Assembly: GCA_020025095.1 (NCBI GenBank)
Contig: JAHHSS010000052.1
Coordinates: forward strand, 1-11,630
Origin: Peptostreptococcus sp.
GTDB lineage: Bacteria > Bacillota > Clostridia > Peptostreptococcales > Peptostreptococcaceae
DNA length: 11,630 nt
Reading direction: 5' to 3'
Below are positions 6,480-11,630 of the stretch, piece after piece. Each line of letters starts with the position of its first letter. Position 1 is the first letter of the stretch. Made by a program: the position numbers and the translations under genes. Below the pieces are notes generated by a model that was given only the letters and a program-made list of their open reading frames with translations, did no database searches and had not been told where the DNA came from.

Positions 6480-8243
6480 ATGAACAGAAGAGGTTTTAAG
6501 GTGGCGTTAACAACGCTAATGTTATTTGCTATGACATCGGCTCCAATATTTGCAGGAGATATTGATAATATAGCACAAGCAAATGCTCACAAATTTGGTA
6601 TAATAACTATTATTCCGCCATTATTGGCGATTGTACTTGCATTTATTACAAAAAATGTTGTAGTATCTTTATTTTTAGGTGTATTATCAGGAACATTTAT
6701 TTTACAAATGTCTACTAATCAAAATGTACTGTCATCTTTGGTTTTATCTTTTCTTGATTTTATACAGAGGGCGCTTAATTCTTTGGCAGATCCTTGGAAT
6801 GCAGGAATAATTTTGCAGGTTCTATGTATAGGTGGTGTTATAAATTTAGTTGGAAAAATGGGAGGTGCAAAAGCAATAGCTGAATCACTTGCCAATAAGG
6901 CTAATTCTTCAAAGAGCGCACAAATAATTTCTTGGTTATTAGGGATATTGGTATTTTTTGATGACTATGCAAACTCATTGATAGTTGGACCTATTATGAG
7001 ACCTGTATTTGATAAGATGAATATATCAAGAGAAAAGCTAGCGTTTGTGATAGATGCTACAGCGGCTCCAATAGCAGGGCTTGCAATAATTTCTACTTGG
7101 ATAGGTTTGGAAGTTGGTTTAATACATGAAGCGTTTGGAAGTATTGGGGTAAACGTAGACGCTTTTGGAATATTTTTAAGAACAATACCTTTTAGATTTT
7201 ATAATATACTTATTTTAGCATTTGTATTTATAAGTGCATTAATGGTTAGAGAGTTCGGTCCTATGAGAAAGGCGGAGTATATATCTTTTAGAAAAAACGA
7301 CCTTACAACTAATGAGTTGGATCAAGGAGTTGAAGAATTAGATGATATGGCTCCAAAGGATGGGGTAAAGCTAAGTATATGGAATGCAATTATTCCAATT
7401 GGAGTTTTGATAATATCTGCTTTAATTTCTTTCTATTATAGTGGTTACAAATCTATAATGGGTGGAGATAATGCAGCTTTAATATCAGCAATAAACGCAA
7501 GTCCATTTTCTTTTAATTCTATAAGAGAATGTTTCTCTGCATCTGATGCATCAGTAGCATTATTCCAGTCAGCTTTATTTGCATCTATAGTTGCTATTCT
7601 TATGGCAAAGTTTAAAAAGATATATACAATTTCAGAAGCTATAGAAGTTTGGATCGATGGTATGAAAACTTTAATGATAACAGGCGTTATACTTATACTT
7701 GCTTGGTCTTTAAGTTCAGTAATAAAGGAAGTAGGAACAGCTAAGTTCTTAATTCACTACTTATCAGGCTCAATTCCTTATTTCCTATTGCCAAGTATAA
7801 TATTTATTCTTGGGGCTATAATTTCATTCTCGACTGGTACTGCATATGGTACTATGGGAATATTGATGCCGCTTGCTATACCGCTTGCACATTCAATATC
7901 TCCTGATATGGGATATGTTGTAGTTTCTACATCTGCCGTACTTACAGGTGCTATATTTGGTGATCATTGCTCACCAATATCTGATACAACAATCTTATCT
8001 TCAATGGGTGCAGGTTGTAATCATATAGACCATGTTAAGACACAGATGCCATATTCACTATTTGTAGCAGCAATAACTATTATATTTGGATATATTCCAG
8101 CAGGATTTGGTTTACCAGTTGTTATAGTACTTCCAGTATCGATAGTTGCAGTTATTCTAGGTTTAAGAATATTCGGAAAGAGAACAGATGTGAAAGATGA
8201 AGCATTTGAAGCTAAGTTAAGCAAGGATGGAATAAATTTCTAA
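6480..8243 (+). CDS. lysW: NhaC-superfamily lysine transporter (LysW-like)
   Basis: A 587-residue polytopic membrane protein of the NhaC Na+/H+ antiporter superfamily. Family signatures are LVFFDDYANSLIVG (157-170), STGTAYGTMG (451-460) and GDHCSPISDTT (494-504), spread over some ten to twelve hydrophobic helices, with a hydrophilic loop at about 259-296. NhaC-like proteins placed behind lysine riboswitches have been proposed as lysine transporters (LysW) by comparative genomics. The riboswitch here therefore points to lysine uptake rather than sodium/proton exchange, although transport was not shown by the sequence itself. The N terminus (1-25) looks like a signal peptide ending in PIFAGD, a trait of some NhaC homologues. 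The ATG at 6480 is chosen because of AGGAGGG seven bases upstream; the open frame continues upstream to 6318 but only through the riboswitch. Expression should rise when lysine is scarce. Confidence 0.87.
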   Translation: MNRRGFKVALTTLMLFAMTSAPIFAGDIDNIAQANAHKFGIITIIPPLLAIVLAFITKNVVVSLFLGVLSGTFILQMSTNQNVLSSLVLSFLDFIQRALNSLADPWNAGIILQVLCIGGVINLVGKMGGAKAIAESLANKANSSKSAQIISWLLGILVFFDDYANSLIVGPIMRPVFDKMNISREKLAFVIDATAAPIAGLAIISTWIGLEVGLIHEAFGSIGVNVDAFGIFLRTIPFRFYNILILAFVFISALMVREFGPMRKAEYISFRKNDLTTNELDQGVEELDDMAPKDGVKLSIWNAIIPIGVLIISALISFYYSGYKSIMGGDNAALISAINASPFSFNSIRECFSASDASVALFQSALFASIVAILMAKFKKIYTISEAIEVWIDGMKTLMITGVILILAWSLSSVIKEVGTAKFLIHYLSGSIPYFLLPSIIFILGAIISFSTGTAYGTMGILMPLAIPLAHSISPDMGYVVVSTSAVLTGAIFGDHCSPISDTTILSSMGAGCNHIDHVKTQMPYSLFVAAITIIFGYIPAGFGLPVVIVLPVSIVAVILGLRIFGKRTDVKDEAFEAKLSKDGINF

Positions 8244-8301
8244 ATTTGAAGTTAGTGTATTTCTCAAATAAAAGAAATACTGCATAAATATTTTCACAAT
8301 A

Positions 8302-8342
8302 AAAGGGCAAATAAAACTAATATATAGTTTTATTTGCCCTTT
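8302..8342. terminator. Bidirectional terminator between lysW and the RHH-like gene
   Basis: An 18-bp perfect stem (8302-8319 with 8325-8342, loop ATATA) with GGGC/GCCC near the base has A residues on the left and T residues on the right. It lies 58 bases after the lysW stop and directly after the stop of the convergent minus-strand gene, so it probably serves both. Confidence 0.85.
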
Positions 8343-8350
8343 AAAATATA

Positions 8351-8869
8351 TTATATCAAGTCCTTGTGTTTAAGCAAGAACTCTTTTATAGCCTGTGTCA
8401 GCACATCTCCTTTTTTATGACATGTATTTTCACATAATCGGCTGAAATCCTCCCATATATTTTCATCAACAACAGAAGCAATTCTTTTCTTATTTTTTAT
8501 AATTTCTTCATCTATATTTATAGATGATTTTTTCATATTTACATTCGCTTTTACTAAATCTAAATCCTTGATTTGTAGATACCAATCATATACTTCGCAA
8601 AGTTTATCCATATCCTCTTGTGTAACATTTACCTTAGAATTTTTAACTTTGCTAGTACTTCTAGAAGAAGTTTTATTTAGCTTTGAAGTATTTTTATTTG
8701 ATTTTTCCTTAGTGTTCTTTTTTGAGTTTTTTTTCTTAGTTGCAGAAGATTTTGTTGATGCTTTTTTACCTTCAGATTTTTTTGCAAGATTTTTTTTAGC
8801 TGTTGATGTTGATTTTAACTTTTTATCAACGGCTATTAAATCCTCAAAGGCAACTTGTTTGTCTGTCAT
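8351..8869 (-). CDS. Lys/Ser-rich protein with probable ribbon-helix-helix domain
   Basis: A 172-residue protein of no recognised family. Residues 1-15 are ordinary and acidic. Residues 16-80 are low complexity, with 23 lysines in 65 positions plus many Ser, Thr and Asn, resembling a histone-H1-like tail. Residues 84-110 form a likely helix. Residues about 126-170 look like a ribbon-helix-helix fold: a short strand KKRIASVVD, a helix ENIWEDFSRLCENT, a turn HKKGD and a second helix VLTQAIKEFLLKHK. This suggests a DNA-binding protein, perhaps a nucleoid protein or regulator; the assignment is by pattern only. The ATG at 8869 is chosen because AAGGAG lies seven bases upstream on the minus strand. 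A longer frame up to 8944 would add a hydrophobic N terminus that overlaps the promoter and lacks a ribosome site. It is monocistronic, divergent from the two-component genes. Confidence 0.75.
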   Translation of the reverse strand: MTDKQVAFEDLIAVDKKLKSTSTAKKNLAKKSEGKKASTKSSATKKKNSKKNTKEKSNKNTSKLNKTSSRSTSKVKNSKVNVTQEDMDKLCEVYDWYLQIKDLDLVKANVNMKKSSINIDEEIIKNKKRIASVVDENIWEDFSRLCENTCHKKGDVLTQAIKEFLLKHKDLI

Positions 8870-8876
8870 GTTTATT

Positions 8877-8882
8877 CTCCTT
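8877..8882 (-). promoter_or_regulatory. Ribosome binding site fixing the RHH-like gene start
   Basis: On the minus strand AAGGAG lies seven bases upstream of the ATG at 8869. This supports the 172-residue product over the frame that starts at 8944. Confidence 0.85.
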
Positions 8883-8903
8883 ACTAATAGTATTATAAAA
8901 AGT

Positions 8904-8912
8904 ATTATACCA
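8904..8912 (-). promoter_or_regulatory. Extended -10 promoter of the RHH-like gene
   Basis: On the minus strand TGGTATAAT is a perfect extended -10 element, 35 bases upstream of the ATG at 8869. No good -35 box is seen, which is common for extended -10 promoters. It lies inside the longer alternative reading frame, a further reason to reject that start. Confidence 0.6.
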
Positions 8913-9001
8913 TAATTAAACAAAAGTGTGAAAATAACATTCAAAACATGTGAATTTTTATTTTAAATTATAGATAACTGTTATAATATAATAATAAATA
9001 A

Positions 9002-9031
9002 TTGAAATAAAAACTTAATGTGTGGTATTAT
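9002..9031 (+). promoter_or_regulatory. Probable promoter of the two-component operon
   Basis: TTGAAA (9002-9007) is followed after 18 bases by TATTAT (9026-9031), which is preceded by TGG as an extended -10. The leader to the ATG at 9118 would be about 80 bases and shows no clear regulatory structure. Confidence 0.5.
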
Positions 9032-9117
9032 ATTAGGTAGAGTATGTTTTCTTTTGCTACATACTTTATTAAAAGAGTATATTTATATGTTTATGAATTG
9101 AATAAGGAGATGATTTA

Positions 9118-9792
9118 ATGAAGATATTGATAGTTGAAGATAATAAAACACTTCAAGAAGATATGAAGAAAGAACTATCTAAAAACTTTGATATAGAAAC
9201 TTGTTTTGATGGGGAAGAAGGTTTGTATTTAGTATCACAGGGAATATACGACCTTGTAATATTAGATTTGATGCTTCCAGGAATGGATGGAATAACTATA
9301 TTAAAGGAAGTGAGAAAAGCTGGTATAGACACTCCTATACTTATTCTTACGGCTAAAGAATCTCTTGACGATAAAATGGAAGCTTTTACTCTAGGGGCAA
9401 ATGATTATTTAACAAAGCCATTTTATATGGATGAATTAGTTGCGAGAGTTTTTGCAATTCTTAGAACTAACGGAAGAATAAAAGATAATAAATATCTTGA
9501 ATTTAAAGATTTAAAGATAGATTCTGAAAAAAATACAGTTTATGTGAATGGAGAAGAATTAGAGCTTCAAAATAAGCAGTTTAAACTACTTGAATATTTT
9601 GTTTTAAATAAGGGCTCTATTTTGTTGAAAGAACAAATTTACGATAGAATTTGGGGAATAGATTCGGATGCGACAATTGAAATAGTGGAAGTTTATGTAA
9701 GTAATCTAAGAAAAAAACTTTCAAAATTTGGATATGACAAGTATATAAAGACAAAAAGAAAGGTCGGATATATATTAGATGATAAACAATAA
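9118..9792 (+). CDS. OmpR/PhoB-family response regulator
   Basis: A 224-residue two-domain regulator of normal length. The receiver domain (1-115) has the acidic pair E7-D8, the phosphoacceptor D50 in LVILDLMLPGMDG, T78 and the conserved K100 in LTKPF. The C-terminal winged helix (about 125-221) has the recognition-helix region TIEIVEVYVSNLRKKL and ends with the wing KTKRKVGYIL. It should bind DNA as a dimer once phosphorylated by the kinase encoded next. AAGGAG (9104-9109) lies eight bases before the ATG. The last codons overlap the kinase gene by 14 bases, indicating translational coupling. The sequence resembles the CiaR/ArlR-like group in general terms, but the regulon cannot be predicted and no symbol is assigned. 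Confidence 0.95.
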   Translation: MKILIVEDNKTLQEDMKKELSKNFDIETCFDGEEGLYLVSQGIYDLVILDLMLPGMDGITILKEVRKAGIDTPILILTAKESLDDKMEAFTLGANDYLTKPFYMDELVARVFAILRTNGRIKDNKYLEFKDLKIDSEKNTVYVNGEELELQNKQFKLLEYFVLNKGSILLKEQIYDRIWGIDSDATIEIVEVYVSNLRKKLSKFGYDKYIKTKRKVGYILDDKQ

Positions 9793-11047
9793 TGTATTTA
9801 TTAAGACTAAAAAGAGATTAATTATAAATATAATGCTTGTTGTTGAAATATTTATGATATTGATGAGTTGTTTTATTTATAATTATTTTAAGTTTAGTGT
9901 ATATAGTACGATAGATAGGGCATTATTAGACGAATTTCATTTTGTGAGCAACCAGTTTAATAGAGAGTCCATAATGGAGCCTATTATTCTTCAAGACCCT
10001 AAGGATATAGTATATATATATGAAGGAAAAAAAATCATATATTATACTCAAAATAGGTATTTCAATGGTTCAGCCCCGATAGATAATGAACATGGAAGTT
10101 TTTTTGAAAGATATAATGGCTATAATTTTAGAACAGTTGTTGTTAAGTATAGAAATTACACCTTTAGAATAATGAGAAATATAGATTCTGAGGAGGAGAG
10201 TTTGAGTCATATGCTTGTACTCTTGATTACAGCAGATTTTTTCTCATTATTGTTGGTTTATGTTATAGCTAAATACCTTGCAAATAAGGCATTGAAACCA
10301 ATTGAGGCTTCTTGGAATAACCAGGTTAAATTTGTACAAGATGCTTCACATGAACTTAGAACACCAGTATCTATTATACAATCTAAGTTAGAGAGTCTTT
10401 TAAAGACGCCGAATGCAACTGTCGAAGAAGAGGCTGAAACGGTTGCTGTTGCAATGAGGGAAACAAGGCAACTAAAAAAAATGATTTCGGAGTTACTTTC
10501 TCTTACAAAGGAAGAATCAATTGTATCTATAAATAATACTTCTTTTGATATAGAAGAACTATTTAAAGAAATTTTTGAAAGCTATCACGAAATTGCTGAG
10601 TATCAAGAAAAGGAATTTATATGTGAGATAAATATGAAAAACAAAATTGTTTATACCGATAGTAATAAGCTCTCACATTTAGTTAGGATTTTAGTAGATA
10701 ATGCTTTTAAATATACTAATAGTGGTGATTTTATAAAAATAGAAGCTGTTGAAAGGAGTAGAGAGAAAATAAATGTGATTGTATCAGACTCAGGAATAGG
10801 TATAGCAGCAGAAGATCAAAAGCATATATTTGAGAGATTTTTTAGAAGTAGTTTAGTTCGTGCAACTGAGATAGAAGGTTCAGGGATTGGTTTATCTATT
10901 GCAGCTATTATTATTAATACCCTTGGTGGGAATATAAAGGTTAAATCGAAATTAGGTGAAGGAACAAAGTTTATTATAGATTTGCCTAGAGGTAAAGAAA
11001 TAAAGAAAAAGAAAAACAATGTATGTGTTAAAAACTCAGCTAAATAA
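9779..11047 (+). CDS. Membrane sensor histidine kinase
   Basis: A 422-residue sensor kinase paired with the regulator just upstream. A first membrane helix (about 13-36) and a second (about 144-166) enclose an extracytoplasmic sensor region of roughly 105 residues with no recognised fold. I see no clear HAMP domain, only a short linker (167-180). The dimerisation/phosphoacceptor domain has H191 in QDASHELRTP. The ATPase domain has the N box with N308 (VDNAFKYT), the G1 box DSGIGI (337-342), the F box FERFFR and the G2 box GSGIGLSIA (367-375). All catalytic motifs are intact. The ATG at 9779 lies inside the end of the regulator gene, and translation is probably coupled to it. The last 18 residues are lysine-rich and extend past the usual domain end. 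CiaH- or BaeS-like by general shape; the signal sensed is unknown. Confidence 0.94.
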   Translation: MINNNVFIKTKKRLIINIMLVVEIFMILMSCFIYNYFKFSVYSTIDRALLDEFHFVSNQFNRESIMEPIILQDPKDIVYIYEGKKIIYYTQNRYFNGSAPIDNEHGSFFERYNGYNFRTVVVKYRNYTFRIMRNIDSEEESLSHMLVLLITADFFSLLLVYVIAKYLANKALKPIEASWNNQVKFVQDASHELRTPVSIIQSKLESLLKTPNATVEEEAETVAVAMRETRQLKKMISELLSLTKEESIVSINNTSFDIEELFKEIFESYHEIAEYQEKEFICEINMKNKIVYTDSNKLSHLVRILVDNAFKYTNSGDFIKIEAVERSREKINVIVSDSGIGIAAEDQKHIFERFFRSSLVRATEIEGSGIGLSIAAIIINTLGGNIKVKSKLGEGTKFIIDLPRGKEIKKKKNNVCVKNSAK

Positions 11048-11064
11048 AATTTTAATACTTATTT

Positions 11065-11092
11065 AAAAGTGTAATTTTTATAATTACTTTTT
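11065..11092 (+). terminator. Weak terminator-like hairpin after the kinase gene
   Basis: AAAAGT (11065-11070) can pair with ACTTTT (11086-11091), with an imperfect inner stem, followed by TTAATAATTTT. The stem is short and AU-rich, so termination may be partial and some transcripts may run into the thioredoxin gene. Confidence 0.35.
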
Positions 11093-11102
11093 AATAATTT
11101 TG

Positions 11103-11135
11103 TTTGAGGAATAGATAAATAGGTATATATATAAT
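11103..11135 (+). promoter_or_regulatory. Possible promoter of the thioredoxin gene
   Basis: TATAAT (11130-11135), or the overlapping TATATA (11126-11131), lies upstream of the thioredoxin gene. TTTGAG (11103-11108) is 17 bases before TATATA. The boxes are weak and the spacing ambiguous, so this is tentative. Confidence 0.35.
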
Positions 11136-11182
11136 ATGTTAATGAAAATATATTATTAATTATAAAATATGGAGGTAATCAA

Positions 11183-11500
11183 ATGGCAAACGTAATAAAT
11201 GCGCAGGAATTTGTAAAAAATGTAAAGGAAAATAATGGTATAGCAGTGATAGACTTTTTCGCGACTTGGTGTGGACCATGCAATATGTTGGGACCAGTCT
11301 TTTCAGAATTTGCAGAAGAAAATAAGGATACAGTTTTTTGTGCTAAGGTAGATATAGATCAGAGTATGGAACTAGCTCAAGAGTTTGGTGTAAATACAGT
11401 TCCTACAGTTATATTCTTTAAGGATGGAAAAGAAGTTGCAAGAGAGATAGGTTTTATGTCAAAAGATAAGTTAGTTTCTAACTTAGATTCTCTTAAGTAA
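11183..11500 (+). CDS. trxA: Thioredoxin
   Basis: A 105-residue single-domain thioredoxin of standard length. The redox motif is WCGPC (29-33) with active cysteines C30 and C33. The cis-proline is P74 in TVPT, and the buried acid corresponding to E. coli Asp26 is D24 in VIDFFATW. It reduces disulphides in cytoplasmic proteins and would be recharged by thioredoxin reductase. No reductase gene is adjacent in the window, although trxB-trxA pairs are common in Clostridia, so this may be one of several paralogues. One extra cysteine (C53) lies in the third strand. GGAGG (11171-11175) is seven bases before the ATG. The gene ends before its own strong terminator, so it is probably a single-gene unit, perhaps with some read-through from the kinase gene. 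Confidence 0.95.
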   Translation: MANVINAQEFVKNVKENNGIAVIDFFATWCGPCNMLGPVFSEFAEENKDTVFCAKVDIDQSMELAQEFGVNTVPTVIFFKDGKEVAREIGFMSKDKLVSNLDSLK

Positions 11501-11523
11501 GCAAATTAAAGAGCATAATATTT

Positions 11524-11554
11524 AAAAGACGAAATTTTTATTTCGTCTTTTTTT
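11524..11554 (+). terminator. Rho-independent terminator after trxA
   Basis: An 11-bp perfect stem (11524-11534 with 11541-11551), core GACG/CGTC, has a six-base loop and is followed by a T run ending at 11554. It lies 23 bases after the trxA stop. The A residues on the left would also let it end a transcript coming from the minus strand. Confidence 0.88.
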
Positions 11555-11630
11555 ATGCAAAACAGAGATTATACAAAATTAGGAAAGTTGTAAATGAAAA
11601 GTAATGGCGTCAGAAGGTAAAACATTATAT
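11555..11630. other. Window end, no gene assigned
   Basis: This 76-base tail is too short to interpret. On the minus strand one frame is open from the window edge to a TAA at 11569-11571 and another to a TAA at 11579-11581. On the plus strand an ATG at 11603 opens a frame to the edge but has no well-placed ribosome binding site. Confidence 0.3.

Noticed and set aside
8568..8915. Plus-strand frame rich in Phe and Leu opposite the RHH-like gene.
   Set aside because: The Phe/Leu richness is just the complement of the lysine-rich (AAA/AAG) tail.
8870..8944. 25-residue hydrophobic N-terminal extension of the minus-strand RHH-like protein.
   Set aside because: It overlaps the extended -10 promoter and the ribosome binding site of the 172-residue form, and has no ribosome site of its own.

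Overview
The window is AT-rich DNA (roughly 30% GC by eye) from a low-GC Gram-positive anaerobe, most likely a member of the Clostridia or Tissierellia. The evidence is strong AGGAGG-type ribosome binding sites, TTGACA/TATAAT promoters, a T-box leader and a lysine riboswitch working by transcription attenuation, an iron-dependent alcohol dehydrogenase, and a YhgE/Pip protein. I cannot name the genus from sequence alone. I see no insertion sequence, integrase, tRNA, rRNA or CRISPR array; this looks like ordinary chromosome.

Layout, left to right: a NIF3/YqfO-family dinuclear metal protein (+) ends at a strong hairpin terminator. Next comes a tryptophan T-box leader (UGG specifier) controlling a TrpP-type tryptophan transporter (+). 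A bidirectional terminator separates it from a long convergent YhgE/Pip membrane protein (-). A divergent, YqhD-like iron alcohol dehydrogenase (+) follows. Then a lysine riboswitch with its terminator precedes an NhaC-superfamily transporter of the LysW type (+). Another bidirectional terminator separates this from a convergent small protein (-) with a lysine/serine-rich tail and a probable ribbon-helix-helix domain. Divergent from that is a two-component pair (OmpR-type regulator and histidine kinase, overlapping by 14 bases), then a single thioredoxin gene with its own terminator. The last 75 bases hold no gene I can assign.

Two themes stand out. First, two amino-acid uptake genes (tryptophan and lysine) each sit under a dedicated cis-acting RNA, so the cell senses uncharged tRNA-Trp and free lysine separately. 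Second, several membrane or envelope genes (YhgE/Pip, sensor kinase, transporters) cluster here, but apart from the kinase/regulator pair they appear to be independent transcription units. The least explained items are the lysine-rich DNA-binding-like protein, the region after trpP, the extra hairpins between the lysine riboswitch and its gene, and an inverted repeat in the yhgE leader. I found no clear evidence of a wholly new multi-gene system.
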